DNA of 64,000 nucleotides from Trichococcus palustris (GCF_900114465.1 NZ_FOTD01000015.1:1-64000), one strand, 5' to 3'; shown: positions 18,931 to 29,330, numbered from the stretch's first letter. Translations and numbers: made by a program. Notes: a model not told the origin generated them from the letters alone.

Positions 18931-20118
18931 TTACTGAAGATTCTGGAAAAGACAATTGGTCTTCCCCTTTTCCGGCAACTTCAGCAAGAGCCATTGATTC
19001 TCGCCGACAGCGACAAGATACTGTTCCCCCTCCAACCGCTTCAGGAAAGAGAGGACCGACGCCCAATCATTCTCCTCTTTCATAAAAACGGTCTCGCGTT
19101 TCCTTATCATTTTCGACGCAAGAAACTGGCGGATCCATTTTAGAACATCTTGCTTTGTGAAGCTGGCGTTTTCTCCTTGGGAAATCATTTCCTGCAGCAA
19201 ATAATACCCCCAAATATAAATAGGCGTGATGAACGACAACGAATGGAAGGGATATTCAAAAAGCAAGGCGGGCAATTGGTGCAGCGCCTCCCGGTTCAAA
19301 TATATTTTCAGCAGAAATTTTTTATGCTCCAGATCCGTTCGATAGCGCAACAGGTTGATGTCTTTCGGCTGCATATAGGTCCTTTTCCCTCCTGCCGTTC
19401 TGCCTTTCTTTTTAGGATAAAAAGCGGGAGGGAATTCCCCTTTGTTGAACAGACGCTCCAAGACCGGAAAAGGCAAGCCGCATAAAGGAAAGACGGCTTT
19501 GTCAAAGGTTAATTGATTCGTTCCGCTTATCCTGAAGTTATGGCAGAGCTGCAGCTCCTCCCGTTCGCTGTCCAACAGGCTGAACCAACAGCCTCCTTCG
19601 TTGGAATGGTTCAGAAATTGAAAGATTTTTTGCGTCAGGTGGCGCGGCTGATAATCCATCCCGCATATCCACCAAACATGGTAGCCGTTTTGCCGATAGC
19701 CTTCCGTTCGTCCTTTCAACTCGGCAAAGGCGATGGGGCTGCATTGATATTCTATCGCAATCGGTTTTCCCGATTCGGGGCGTATCAACAAATCGGGTCG
19801 TTGCGTCAATTCGGGCAACCAGCTTTCCAACAAGACCGGCAACCCTTCTACGCGAAACTTTTCCAGCAGCATCCGTTTCCCTTTTAGATGCGCCGCCGTC
19901 TCGCCCTCAGTGAAGGCGGCGCAATTCTCAGCATGGTAATGCGCAAAATGAGCCGACATATATTCCCCGCTTTTGAACATCACCCTTCCCTTACAACAAG
20001 GACAATAATACGTTCCGCCGGCATTCATGCGGATCCTTTTTTGTGCTTGTTCTGCATAAAGCGGCTGATCCTTTTCATCCAATGCAATCAACACAGTCAA
20101 CGCCTCCCTTTCATTCAT
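18931..20118 (-). CDS. coiA: CoiA-like competence protein
   Basis: A 395-residue CoiA family protein. The N-terminal zinc-ribbon-like segment has CPCC followed by HFAHYH and a further Cys. The nuclease-like core is QRPDLLI...AIEYQCSPI, with a predicted catalytic Asp-Glu pair. In streptococci CoiA is needed for transformation after DNA uptake; here that role is inferred from family membership. The gene lies 75 bp upstream of pepF on the same strand, the usual pairing. Confidence 0.85.
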   Translation of the reverse strand: MNEREALTVLIALDEKDQPLYAEQAQKRIRMNAGGTYYCPCCKGRVMFKSGEYMSAHFAHYHAENCAAFTEGETAAHLKGKRMLLEKFRVEGLPVLLESWLPELTQRPDLLIRPESGKPIAIEYQCSPIAFAELKGRTEGYRQNGYHVWWICGMDYQPRHLTQKIFQFLNHSNEGGCWFSLLDSEREELQLCHNFRISGTNQLTFDKAVFPLCGLPFPVLERLFNKGEFPPAFYPKKKGRTAGGKRTYMQPKDINLLRYRTDLEHKKFLLKIYLNREALHQLPALLFEYPFHSLSFITPIYIWGYYLLQEMISQGENASFTKQDVLKWIRQFLASKMIRKRETVFMKEENDWASVLSFLKRLEGEQYLVAVGENQWLLLKLPEKGKTNCLFQNLQ

Positions 20119-20167
20119 CCCTCATTCCTATTATTCGCCACCTTTCGTATTTCCTTTTAAAATAAAA

Positions 20168-20200
20168 AAAAAGATCCAACCGCATCAGCGATCAGATCTT
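20168..20200 (-). terminator. Terminator of mecA
   Basis: On the minus strand AAGATC pairs with GATCTT around an 18-nt loop and is followed by eight T. It lies just past the mecA stop codon. Confidence 0.65.
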
Positions 20201-20206
20201 GTATGA

Positions 20207-20869
20207 TTATTTGAAATAGTGTCTGGCAACTTCCAAAGCATTGTCTTGAATGACCAATTTCCCGTATTCGCTAAGAACTTCGGTGGCGATGTCGGATTCT
20301 TCCGCAAATTCCAACGCCTTGAGAATTTCAGTATCCAGATTGGTTTCCGTCATTTCATCGATGAAGTAAACGACGGCCAGATAGTAATGTTTATCGTAGT
20401 AATACAGGCTGGAGACGCCGCTTTCCAAAAACATCCGTTTCGCCAATTCTAAGAAATCATCAAACGACTGAAACTTGAATACCACTTCGACCGGAGCCAT
20501 GTCGTCTTCATCCATTTCGGAAGCCTTCTTCTCACGTTCGTTGAAGTTTTTCGTCTGTTTCTTTATATAATCCACGACATGTTCTAATTGGCTGGAACCA
20601 TTCACATTTTCATAATCCTCGTCGCCGTTCATGCCTCTGCTGATGAATAATTCTAATCCATTACCATTAGGCAGCACTTGGAATGTAATGGCGTCCGATT
20701 CGTGAAACTGATTATCAACATCCACTTCCTCTAAGATACTATAAAAGAAGCTTTCAATTTGCTTTTGATTTCCCAATAAATCAAGGAAGGTAATACCTCT
20801 CTCTTCTAAATCAGAATTCTCAATCAAAACGCGAATTGTGTTTTCGTTAATATTTTCCATTTCCATCAT
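20207..20869 (-). CDS. mecA: Adaptor protein MecA
   Basis: A 220-residue ClpC adaptor. The N-terminal substrate-binding region (MEMENINENTIRVLIENSDL) and C-terminal ClpC-binding region (from about 130, with FKFQSFDDFLELAK) are separated by an acidic linker. MecA targets proteins such as ComK or ComX to ClpCP. There are two adjacent candidate ATGs; GGGGTGAAGC fits either. It follows spx and precedes coiA as in B. subtilis. Confidence 0.92.
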   Translation of the reverse strand: MMEMENINENTIRVLIENSDLEERGITFLDLLGNQKQIESFFYSILEEVDVDNQFHESDAITFQVLPNGNGLELFISRGMNGDEDYENVNGSSQLEHVVDYIKKQTKNFNEREKKASEMDEDDMAPVEVVFKFQSFDDFLELAKRMFLESGVSSLYYYDKHYYLAVVYFIDEMTETNLDTEILKALEFAEESDIATEVLSEYGKLVIQDNALEVARHYFK

Positions 20870-21052
20870 GCTTCACCCCACTTTTCTTCCTTTTTTGTTA
20901 TAACCATTGTAAATCAAATCGCAAAAATGTAAAGACAAAAGCATATAATCTTTCAACTTATCCCTCAATTCTTCGAATTTCCATCAAAAAAGCAAGCATA
21001 CCAAATTTCTTCAGTGTACTTGCAACAATATCATTTTTCAATTGTCGATCGG

Positions 21053-21451
21053 CTAGAAATTTGCCAATCTCTGTGCTTTTTGCAATTCCATCGCACGGAC
21101 TTCTCTCGGCAGGAAGCGGCGGATTTCGTCTTCGTTGTACCCTACTTGTAATCTCTTTTCATCCAAAATAATCGGACGGCGCAGCAATCCTGGATTTTCT
21201 TGGATTAAAGCGAAGAGGTTATTTAAAGGTAGCTCATCTAGGTCAATATTTAATTCTTGAAATGCTTTGGAACGAGTAGAAATGATTTCTTCAGTACCTT
21301 CTTCGGTCATTTTCAAGATATTTTTAATTTCGATTTGTGACAAAGGTTCGGAGAATATGTTTCTTTCAGTATAAGGTATATTGTTTTCTTCTAACCATGC
21401 ACGTGCCTTACGACAAGAGGTACAACTTGGGGAAGTATATAAGGTTACCAT
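21053..21451 (-). CDS. spx: Transcriptional regulator Spx
   Basis: A 132-residue ArsC-fold regulator that binds the RNA polymerase alpha C-terminal domain and controls the disulfide-stress response. The redox switch C10-T-S-C13 is present, as is the conserved basic segment around [17 protein letters not shown]. It lies upstream of mecA on the same strand. Together with MecA and the SpxH-like protein, the window carries both the regulator and its likely proteolysis adaptor. The gap to trpS holds AT-rich promoter sequence with a minus-strand TATAAT near 21500. Confidence 0.93.
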   Translation of the reverse strand: MVTLYTSPSCTSCRKARAWLEENNIPYTERNIFSEPLSQIEIKNILKMTEEGTEEIISTRSKAFQELNIDLDELPLNNLFALIQENPGLLRRPIILDEKRLQVGYNEDEIRRFLPREVRAMELQKAQRLANF

Positions 21452-21774
21452 CTCTATCTCTCCTTTTTTGTAAGTTTTTTTCTGACTACTTACATTTATT
21501 ATTATAAACCATTTTTTTATGAATAGCTATCCTTTTTTTTGTTGTCTATACAATTTTTCGTCACATTTCAGACACAAATGAACTTGGGAAGAATAAGTAA
21601 AAATGCCGAAAATTCTCCTGCACCAACATTTCTATGCGTTTACAATTAATAAGTTATTTTTTCAGTTTATACTAAATCTATTTTAATAACAATTCCTCCA
21701 ATAAATTTTACCTGTTTTATAAAACGCTTCCATCCCAACCGTCCGAATGCACCTGTTCCAAAAAGAAGAAAATC

Positions 21775-21803
21775 GTGAAAGCATTTCGTATTTGAGTTAT
21801 AAT
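21775..21803 (+). promoter_or_regulatory. Candidate trpS promoter
   Basis: A TATAAT at 21798-21803 lies 17-18 bp after a weak -35 (around GTGAAA). TAGGAGG at 21825-21831 precedes the trpS ATG. No T-box sequence (GGGTGGAACC) was found upstream of trpS. Confidence 0.45.
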
Positions 21804-21827
21804 AAATTGCGACGTACTTAACCCTAG

Positions 21828-22829
<1,002 letters not shown>

Positions 22830-22836
22830 GTTAAAG

Positions 22837-22873
22837 AAAGAGGCTAAGACATTAAGTTTGTCTTAGCCTCTTT
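22837..22873. terminator. Bidirectional terminator after trpS
   Basis: AAAGAGGCTAAGAC pairs with GTCTTAGCCTCTTT. It is also the terminal hairpin of repeat C copy 1, with the same core (GGCTARGAC) as the B copies. Confidence 0.88.
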
Positions 22874-23044
22874 CCTATTCCCTAACGATTGATCATAAAC
22901 GAAAATGCTCGCACTCTGCCTAAACGTGTTCTGATTCGCAGACACCACTTCCGTTTCGAAACCGGCTTTCGTCCACAAAAGAGGTAAACGAAAAGTCGGT
23001 TTCTCCAACGTCCGGGTGTCTAAACGCGATTCATCGCACTCTTC
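22874..23044 (-). repeat. Repeat family C, copy 1
   Basis: Read on the minus strand, it starts AAGAGTGCGA next to the lplA stop. Its central hairpin is AGACACC...GGTGTCT with the inner stem AACCG(A)CTTTTCGT/ACGAAAG(C)CGGTT. GAACACGTTTA, GAGTGCGA and a GATCAATCGTTAG tail follow, and the terminator is at 22837-22873. Flanks match family B, but the hairpin is unrelated in sequence. A second copy lies inside 56910-57100. Confidence 0.72.
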
Positions 23045-24052
23045 TTAATACAATCCTTCGACCAATTCCTCAGGCGTAACATTGCCGAAGTATTTTTTCG
23101 TATCGATCTCGTTGAGTTTCGCTAAAATGTCTTCTTTCGCGTATTTCACGCCAATGAAGGCATCCTCCACATCTTTGATTTCGCCAAGTCCGAAGAAGTC
23201 GCCATAGATCTTCAGATGTTGGATATGGCCATCTTCCACGTTCAGGCGGACATCGATTGAACCGATCGTGAAACGATGGTGCTTTTCGATTTCGAATTTA
23301 GGCGATTTACCGTAGTTCCAATCCCAGTTGCCGAAGTATTCCTCGCGGATTTCGTAGACGCGTTTCCAGTCTTCTTCCGTCAGATGGTATTCTTTCACTT
23401 TTTCACGGCTGTCCACAGCGAAGATGTAGAGCAGCATCAAGTCACGGAATTCTTCCGTCGTCATTTTTTGGTATGGTTCATCCACGAAAGGTTTGATATT
23501 GGTTACACGGCTGCGGACCGATTTGATCCCTTTTGATTCGATCTTATCTTTTCTGGGTTTCAAAGCGCTGCTTACCGCATCCAGATCAGAATCGAATAAG
23601 ATGGTGCCATGGGCAGTCATCCTGCCGTTCGTCGCATACATCGCGTTTCCCGAGAATTTTTTGTCGCCGATGACCAAGTCGTTACGGCCTTTCAGTTCGG
23701 CATCCTTCACGCCGACACTATGCAGGAAGGCGATGACCGGTTGTGTGAATTTCCCGAAATCCCGGAAGGAGTCCCCATCATCCTTGGTGATGAAACAGAA
23801 TGAGAAGTTCCCAAGATCGTGATAGACAGCTCCACCGCCGGACATTCTGCGGACGATATGGATGCCCTTCTCTTCGACGTACTCCGAATTGATCTCTTCG
23901 ATGGTATTTTGGTTCCTACCGATGATGATGGACGGTTCATTTATATAGAACAGCAGGATCGGTTCATCCAAAATTTTTTCCTTCAACAGGAATGTTTCCA
24001 ATGCGATATTTACGCTGGGGTCTAACTGATTTTGATTATCTACAAAGTACAT
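23045..24052 (-). CDS. lplA: Lipoate-protein ligase A
   Basis: A 335-residue lipoate ligase that activates free lipoate with ATP and attaches it to E2/GcvH lipoyl domains. The conserved RRMSGGGAVYHDLGN motif lies near residue 70, a K-containing FSGNAMYATNGR segment follows, and the C-terminal accessory domain is complete. An upstream in-frame start at 24100 would overlap the preceding gene; the ATG at 24052 gives the standard N-terminus (MYFVDNQNQ). It follows a YhfI-like MBL gene, as lplJ does in B. subtilis. Confidence 0.9.
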   Translation of the reverse strand: MYFVDNQNQLDPSVNIALETFLLKEKILDEPILLFYINEPSIIIGRNQNTIEEINSEYVEEKGIHIVRRMSGGGAVYHDLGNFSFCFITKDDGDSFRDFGKFTQPVIAFLHSVGVKDAELKGRNDLVIGDKKFSGNAMYATNGRMTAHGTILFDSDLDAVSSALKPRKDKIESKGIKSVRSRVTNIKPFVDEPYQKMTTEEFRDLMLLYIFAVDSREKVKEYHLTEEDWKRVYEIREEYFGNWDWNYGKSPKFEIEKHHRFTIGSIDVRLNVEDGHIQHLKIYGDFFGLGEIKDVEDAFIGVKYAKEDILAKLNEIDTKKYFGNVTPEELVEGLY

Positions 24053-24096
24053 GCTGCTTCTCGCTCCCATTCTGAATATAGTTTTTTTATTTAAGA

Positions 24097-24836
24097 TCAA
24101 ATTGTAATGATGCGATGTTTTGCTGCAAGGCTGACGGCAACCGATGGCGCGGCCGCTCTTGCTTGCTCCAACAGCACATTCAAGTCGCCTTTTTGCGGAA
24201 GATGCGTCAATACAAGGCCCTTTACCTCCCCTGCCTCTGCGATGCTCCCGACCTCAGCCGCTGTCATATGAGCAGGGTGCCCTTCATTCCCGTTGAACAG
24301 ATTCGTATCCGCCAAAAATAAATCCGCCTCTTTGACAAAGGGAACGAATGCCGGCAGGTAGGCAGAGTCTGCCCCAAAGACAAACACTTTCCCCGTGTTT
24401 ATTTCTTCGAAGCGCATTGCGTAACAAGGGACCGGATGAATTGTTTTCATGAATTGAATGCGGAACGGCCCTACCGTCAACGTCTCTTCGCCTTGATAGG
24501 CGATCCCTTCGCTGACATTCGGCATATCCAACAGCTTGAAGAAATCCGATTCCGCATGGCCATAGATGGGCAAAATCTTTTTTTTTTCCCTTCAGCGGCT
24601 TCTTTCAATTGAAAGGTGTACTGCAAGACCCCCAGATCGGCAATGTGATCGGCGTGATAATGCGTCAGGATCACAGCATCCAAATCCAAGGGATCCAAAT
24701 GGTGCTCCAAAGTGAGCAGCGCATTACTTCCTGCATCAATCAAAAGTCTGTATTCCCCGGAAGTCAACAAATAGGATGTTGTCCCGACATCTTTCGTCGG
24801 ATAACCACCCATATAACCCAAAATAGTCAGTTCCAT
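24097..24836 (-). pseudogene. YhfI-like MBL-fold hydrolase split at an A10 run
   Basis: A metallo-beta-lactamase fold protein with the zinc motif THYHADHIAD near residue 60. GGAGGGG six bases before the ATG at 24836 sets the start. The frame is lost at a run of ten A on the minus strand (plus T at 24588-24597). The rest (from LPIYGHAESDFFK to HRIITI) continues in another frame to 24097. Joined, it would be about 245 residues, the usual length. Synteny with lplA matches yhfI-lplJ of B. subtilis. Mutation, transcriptional slippage at the homopolymer or a read error are all possible. Confidence 0.75.
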
Positions 24837-25048
24837 TTTTTCCCCTCCAGCATTATTCAATATATATAGAAGATACAGGATTATCAGGACATTAGCAATC
24901 TGTTTGTCTCGCAAAAAAAAATTGACTCCATAAAAATAAAAAATACAGTTTATTCCTATTTATGGTACAGGTTATCATAACTCACTTTTCCATTATACCA
25001 ATTATCCAACCAAATGCTATCGATATGCCCAGGCAAAAAAAACAGTTC

Positions 25049-25075
25049 CATCTGTTTGTGAAACCAATACAGATG
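25049..25075 (-). terminator. Possible terminator downstream of hemY-like gene
   Basis: On the minus strand CATCTGT pairs with ACAGATG around a 13-nt loop, and a run of eight T follows after six bases. It lies about 40 bp past the HemY-like stop codon. The rest of the 24837-25112 gap is AT-rich and holds the promoter region of the MBL gene. Confidence 0.5.
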
Positions 25076-25091
25076 AAACCGCTGTGTCACA

Positions 25092-25124
25092 CCTTCCGCG
25101 TGCGCGCTCCTGCTATGCGGAAGG
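25092..25124 (+). terminator. Hairpin with plus-strand T run over the 3' end of the hemY-like gene
   Basis: CCTTCCGC pairs with GCGGAAGG around a 17-nt loop. On the plus strand it is followed by ATTATTTTTTTTT, the layout of a plus-strand terminator, although no plus-strand gene is seen upstream. The stop codon of the minus-strand gene lies in the hairpin. Confidence 0.45.
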
Positions 25125-26543
25125 ATTATTTTTTTTTCCCGTTTCCAACATATGCTGGATTGCATCGGCTGCCAACTGCTTTCCTTCAGCGATGGCATTC
25201 GACATATCGTACCCTTTTAAGCCATTCCCTCCCAGAAAAATCCCTTTTTCGGCATACCGTTGCTCCATGCTGCAACCGTCCGCTATCATGTCTTTGCGCT
25301 GGTGCAGACTGAAATGCGGTACGGCACTGCTCCAACGGTAAACTTTGGAAGAATGCGGTTCGGACGTCAGCTCCAGTATTTCTTTCAATTCTCTTTTTAG
25401 GATGTCGATGATGATTTCATCCGTCAATTTTACAAGCGTTTCCTCTTGTCTGCGGCCAAATTCAACCAGCAAATAGAGTTTCGGCGCTTCCTCAAAGGAT
25501 AACCATTTTTTGTTCAAAATGGTTGCTTTCGTTATATGGTAGGCGCTTTTTCGTGGGATGACAAAGCCGCTGCCGACCGGCATTTTCCCGATGGATTTTT
25601 TATCCAATTGAAATAATAACGTACCCATACTGGTGCTGATTGGTTCCGGAAAAGGGATATCCGCAATGGCACGCTCTATATATCTGTGGGTATCCTGCGC
25701 GTTGGTGGCAACGATTACGCTGCCCATCCGGATGGGTTCATGGCCGTTCAACTCCAATACGATATTCCCTTCTCCTCGAACCTCCATTCCCGTGACCTTT
25801 TGATTCAAATAGACATGCCCGTCCACTTTCCGACCCAACGCATCCACCAGTGACGACATGCCTTTTTTCAGTGTATATTCTTTTCCCGGACCGTCGGCAT
25901 ATTTTTTGATGACAGCTTCCGATTTCTCCTTATGGCCCGTCCTGGCATATAACGCAACCAAGTTCTTGTCGTATTGCTTGACTGGTATCAATTCCATGGA
26001 CCCATATATATTCTCCGGGAAATAAGGCTCAGCTATATAATCCACGAATTCACGGCCCAGCCGAAATTCCAAGAATTTATCTGTGGAATATTTGGGATCC
26101 TCATGGATGCTTTTGCTGAAAAACATCCCGTTCAGGATCGATTTTATTTTTGAACCAAAGGATAGTGCCTCTTCATGCCAGATGTCATTTAAAAAGAGCG
26201 GCAAACCATGGTAAGTAGGAATGATGGCTCCAACAAATTCATTTCCGTCAAACAGCGTCATATTACCGCCTGCGTTGAATTGTATGTCATCAGATAAACC
26301 TAGTTCTTCCAGGAAGCCCCTGACATCAGCGCGTCTCAAATCAAATGAAGAGGCGCCTGTATCGACAGCAAAACCATCCACCTCGATTGTTCGGATCATT
26401 CCGCCGACACGCGCCCGCTCTTCAATGATCATATATTCGAAGGGAAGTTGTTTGTCCCTGATAGCCTTATCGATTTCATAAGCGGCTGTCAACCCTCTCA
26501 GCCCGCCGCCGATGATGGCAATTTTCCTGTTCACTCGTTCCAA
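25113..26543 (-). CDS. HemY-like FAD-dependent protoporphyrinogen oxidase family protein
   Basis: A 476-residue flavin amine oxidase fold protein. The N-terminal FAD motif IAIIGGGLRGLTAAYE (about 8-23), the arginine-rich RVGGMIRT segment and the C-terminal IFLGGNGLKGYDMSNAI FAD loop are complete. The length matches HemY (coproporphyrinogen/protoporphyrinogen oxidase). No other heme-pathway gene is in the window and many Lactobacillales lack the pathway, so the real substrate is uncertain. Confidence 0.75.
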   Translation of the reverse strand: MERVNRKIAIIGGGLRGLTAAYEIDKAIRDKQLPFEYMIIEERARVGGMIRTIEVDGFAVDTGASSFDLRRADVRGFLEELGLSDDIQFNAGGNMTLFDGNEFVGAIIPTYHGLPLFLNDIWHEEALSFGSKIKSILNGMFFSKSIHEDPKYSTDKFLEFRLGREFVDYIAEPYFPENIYGSMELIPVKQYDKNLVALYARTGHKEKSEAVIKKYADGPGKEYTLKKGMSSLVDALGRKVDGHVYLNQKVTGMEVRGEGNIVLELNGHEPIRMGSVIVATNAQDTHRYIERAIADIPFPEPISTSMGTLLFQLDKKSIGKMPVGSGFVIPRKSAYHITKATILNKKWLSFEEAPKLYLLVEFGRRQEETLVKLTDEIIIDILKRELKEILELTSEPHSSKVYRWSSAVPHFSLHQRKDMIADGCSMEQRYAEKGIFLGGNGLKGYDMSNAIAEGKQLAADAIQHMLETGKKNNPSA

Positions 26544-26692
26544 CCTGTCACCTCCTTTTGCAAAACAACCTTTTCTACTATATTACTCTACTTTTTCATA
26601 AAAATATGTGGATACTTTTCGACAGATGGTCGCTAGGGCGATGGGAACGGAAGCGATGGCGTCTCGAAAAATTTTGCCTCCGAAGAAAATAA

Positions 26693-26734
26693 ACTACCGG
26701 ATGACCATCTTTTTCTGGTTGGTCATCCGGTAGT
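26693..26734 (-). terminator. Terminator of the second M42 peptidase gene
   Basis: ACTACCGGATGACCA pairs perfectly with TGGTCATCCGGTAGT around a 12-nt loop, followed by TTTATTTTC on the minus strand. Confidence 0.85.
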
Positions 26735-26789
26735 CTATCGATGAAAAACAGTTGATTTTTGGACGCGTTCGATCAGAATCCCGGTCGAA

Positions 26790-27875
26790 TCAGACATTCG
26801 CTCTAATTTTTGCGATGGCCGCCGTATCCAATCGTTTTACAACTTCAGTCACCAGTTTCACAGCGTTCAGATAGTCATCTTCATGTATGACGGAAGTATG
26901 GGAATGCAGATAGCGTACTGGGACGGTGATGGCGAAGGATGGGATGCCGTCCAGACTTTGGTGCTGCGAACCGGCATCCGTTCCACCTCCCGCGATGACT
27001 GTATATTGAAAAGGAATCTTGCATTCCTCCGCAACCGCGACAATAAAATCGCGCAAGCCGCGATGCGGAATCATCGATGCATCAAAAATCAGCAACTGCG
27101 GTCCTTTGCCCAATTCAGAATCGGCTTCCTGAGGCGTCATGCCCGGTGTATCCCCGGCTGTGCCCGTATCCAATGCAAAGGCGATGTCCGGACGGATCAT
27201 GTGCGTCGCCGTTTTTGCGCCGCGCAAGCCGACCTCTTCCTGCACGTTTGCTCCCGCAAAGAGCACATTCGGATGCCCTTCTTGCGCCAGTTTTTCCAGG
27301 ACTTTGATGGCAACAGCGGTCCCGACGCGGTTGTCCCACGCTTTCGCCAATAGGTACTTCGAACCGTTCATCCGTTTGAAGCCAATATACGGTGTAATCA
27401 TATCGCCGGGACGGATGCCCCATTCCTGCACCTGCTCTTTTGAAGAGGCGCCTATGTCGATGAACATGTCTTTGACCTCATATGGTTTTTTGCGTGCTTC
27501 GGCAGTCAGCACATGCGGCGGTTTACAACCGATGACGCCATGGAATCGCTCGCCTTTGGAACTGGTTATTTCGACTTGCTGCGCCAACATGACCTGCCCC
27601 CACCAGCCGCCCAGCGTCTGGAACTTGATGAAGCCTTTATCCGTGATCGCTGTCACCATGAAGCCCACTTCGTCCAGATGTCCGGCCAGCAAAACGACTG
27701 GCCCTTCAACATCGCCCGTATGCTTCGCAAACACCCCGCCTAGTCCATCCTGCACGAACTCCTCGGCAAACGGTTCGGCATAGCGTTTGAAAACATCACG
27801 CACCTCTCCTTCGTTGCCGGGCACACCGCGCGCATCCGTCAGATCGATCAGCATCTGTAATTCTTTTTCCTCCAC
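26790..27875 (-). CDS. M42 family metallo-aminopeptidase (second paralogue)
   Basis: A 361-residue di-zinc aminopeptidase. Metal and catalytic blocks are [45 protein letters not shown] and the final HTSVIHEDD. It resembles PepA/YsdC-type glutamyl aminopeptidases and endoglucanase M-like annotations. A longer form starts at 27905. A GTG at 27875 preceded by GGGGGA gives an N-terminus ([16 protein letters not shown]) that matches the paralogue at 49501, so I prefer it. It is monocistronic. Confidence 0.88.
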   Translation of the reverse strand: MEEKELQMLIDLTDARGVPGNEGEVRDVFKRYAEPFAEEFVQDGLGGVFAKHTGDVEGPVVLLAGHLDEVGFMVTAITDKGFIKFQTLGGWWGQVMLAQQVEITSSKGERFHGVIGCKPPHVLTAEARKKPYEVKDMFIDIGASSKEQVQEWGIRPGDMITPYIGFKRMNGSKYLLAKAWDNRVGTAVAIKVLEKLAQEGHPNVLFAGANVQEEVGLRGAKTATHMIRPDIAFALDTGTAGDTPGMTPQEADSELGKGPQLLIFDASMIPHRGLRDFIVAVAEECKIPFQYTVIAGGGTDAGSQHQSLDGIPSFAITVPVRYLHSHTSVIHEDDYLNAVKLVTEVVKRLDTAAIAKIRANV

Positions 27876-27979
27876 AAAAATCCCCCGCTTCCTTTTAGTC
27901 ACCATCTATTATATCATTTTCTGGACTAAAAAAAATCGCCATTTCCCAGTCCAGGACTGAAGAAACGACGATCATAAAA

Positions 27980-28339
27980 TTATTTGTTTAAAGCGTCTTT
28001 AGCTTGGTCAGCGATCGCTGTGAAAGCTGCAGCATCTGTAACTGCTAAGTCAGCCAACATTTTGCGGTTCATTTCGATACCAGCAAGTTTTAATCCGTGG
28101 ATCAATGTGCTGTAGCTTAAGCCGTTCATGCGAGCAGCCGCGTTGATACGAGTGACCCATAATCTACGGAAGTCACGTTTCTTTTGACGACGGTCTCTGT
28201 AAGCATAAGTATAAGATTTCATTACTTGTTCTTTAGCTGTTTTGAATAATGTATGTTTTGAACCGTAATAACCTTTAGATAATTTAATAATCTTTTTACG
28301 GCGTTTACGGGTTACTGTCCCACCTTTAACACGTGGCAT
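27980..28339 (-). CDS. rplT: 50S ribosomal protein L20
   Basis: A 119-residue L20, starting [16 protein letters not shown], with the basic N-terminal extension and globular C-terminal domain of normal length. It is the last gene of infC-rpmI-rplT. L20 assembles early on 23S rRNA and in Bacilli also represses this operon by binding its leader. GGAGGAAAT precedes the ATG. Confidence 0.98.
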   Translation of the reverse strand: MPRVKGGTVTRKRRKKIIKLSKGYYGSKHTLFKTAKEQVMKSYTYAYRDRRQKKRDFRRLWVTRINAAARMNGLSYSTLIHGLKLAGIEMNRKMLADLAVTDAAAFTAIADQAKDALNK

Positions 28340-28408
28340 AGTGATTTCCTCCTTATTAGAACGCTAGGTTCTATCTTCGTATTTTTAGTTAATTTGGTTT
28401 AATTGGAA

Positions 28409-28609
28409 TTATCTCATTTGTGACAATTGTTGGCTGATACGTTTCATATCAGATGGGCTAACCATTGAAGCTTGACGCAATTGACGTCTTTGTTTCTTTG
28501 TTTTCCCATGGAATCTATGGCTTGTAAAAGCGCTCCAGCGTTTTAGTCCGCCGTTACCAGTTCTTTTAAAACGTTTTGCGGAACCACGGTGAGTTTTTTG
28601 TTTTGGCAT
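28409..28609 (-). CDS. rpmI: 50S ribosomal protein L35
   Basis: A 66-residue basic protein starting [18 protein letters not shown], the L35 signature. It lies between infC and rplT with the usual short spacings and an AGGAGGAAAG ribosome binding site. Confidence 0.98.
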   Translation of the reverse strand: MPKQKTHRGSAKRFKRTGNGGLKRWSAFTSHRFHGKTKKQRRQLRQASMVSPSDMKRISQQLSQMR

Positions 28610-28638
28610 TTGTCTTTCCTCCTAAATTAAATTAAAAA

Positions 28639-29157
28639 TTATTTCTCTGTTGATTTCGGGGCTAACATCAAGAACATGCTTCTGCCATCCATCTTAGGAT
28701 GAGATTCAATTGTGGACACATCGGTAAGTTCAGACGAAAGACGATCAAGGACTCTTTGTCCGATCTCTTTATGTGTAATCGCACGTCCTTTGAAACGGAT
28801 CGATGCTTTTACTTTGTCGCCTTTTTCTAAAAACTTACGAGCGTTACGCAATTTAGTTTGAAAATCATTCTCGTCAATGGAAGGACTTAAACGGACTTCT
28901 TTGATGCTTACCACTTTTTGGTTTTTACGGGCTTCACGTTCACGTTTTTGTTGATCGAAACGGAACTTACCGTAATCCATAATACGGGCAACGGGCGGGT
29001 TTGCATTTGGCGATACCAAAACTAAATCTAAATTTGCTGCTTCTGCAATCTGCAATGCATCACTTTTCGATTTGACTCCTAGTTGCTCGCCGTCACTACC
29101 GATAATACGTAGTTCGCGGGCACGGATGCCGTCGTTAACCATCATATCTTTTGCTAT
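28639..29157 (-). CDS. infC: Translation initiation factor IF-3, probable AUA start
   Basis: IF-3 prevents subunit joining and checks start-codon pairing. The protein has the N-domain ([12 protein letters not shown]), the linker and the C-domain. The first ATG (29145) lies 19 nt from the only good ribosome binding site. The site, GGAGGTG (plus 29165-29171), is seven nt from an in-frame ATA at 29157, giving an N-terminus (I)AKDMMVNDG that matches enterococcal IF-3 ([11 protein letters not shown]). A rare start codon is a known feature of infC and allows autoregulation. With this start the protein has 172 residues. Confidence 0.9.
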   Translation of the reverse strand: MAKDMMVNDGIRARELRIIGSDGEQLGVKSKSDALQIAEAANLDLVLVSPNANPPVARIMDYGKFRFDQQKREREARKNQKVVSIKEVRLSPSIDENDFQTKLRNARKFLEKGDKVKASIRFKGRAITHKEIGQRVLDRLSSELTDVSTIESHPKMDGRSMFLMLAPKSTEK

Positions 29158-29194
29158 GGTCGTTCACCTCCATGATATTTGAGAGAAAGGACGC

Positions 29195-29330
29195 AGAAAA
29201 AATCGGCGGATTATAATAACCCGCCGACCAGACTTGTTTAAAACAAGTTACTTGTACATATCTAACCCAAGGACTGATTCGTCTACTTAGGCGAGAAGCG
29301 GGCGCCTCTGCTTAATTTCTCAACTTTTAA
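29195..29330 (-). promoter_or_regulatory. infC-rpmI-rplT leader with attenuator (L20 leader candidate)
   Basis: Minus-strand TCGGCGG pairs with CCGCCGA (plus 29203-29228) and is followed by TTTTTTC, an intrinsic terminator placed 30-40 nt before the infC ribosome binding site. An upstream palindrome AACTTGTTTTAAACAAGTT (about 29235-29253) could take part in an antiterminator. Position and gene order fit the L20-responsive leader of Bacilli; the pseudoknot was not verified. Confidence 0.65.
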
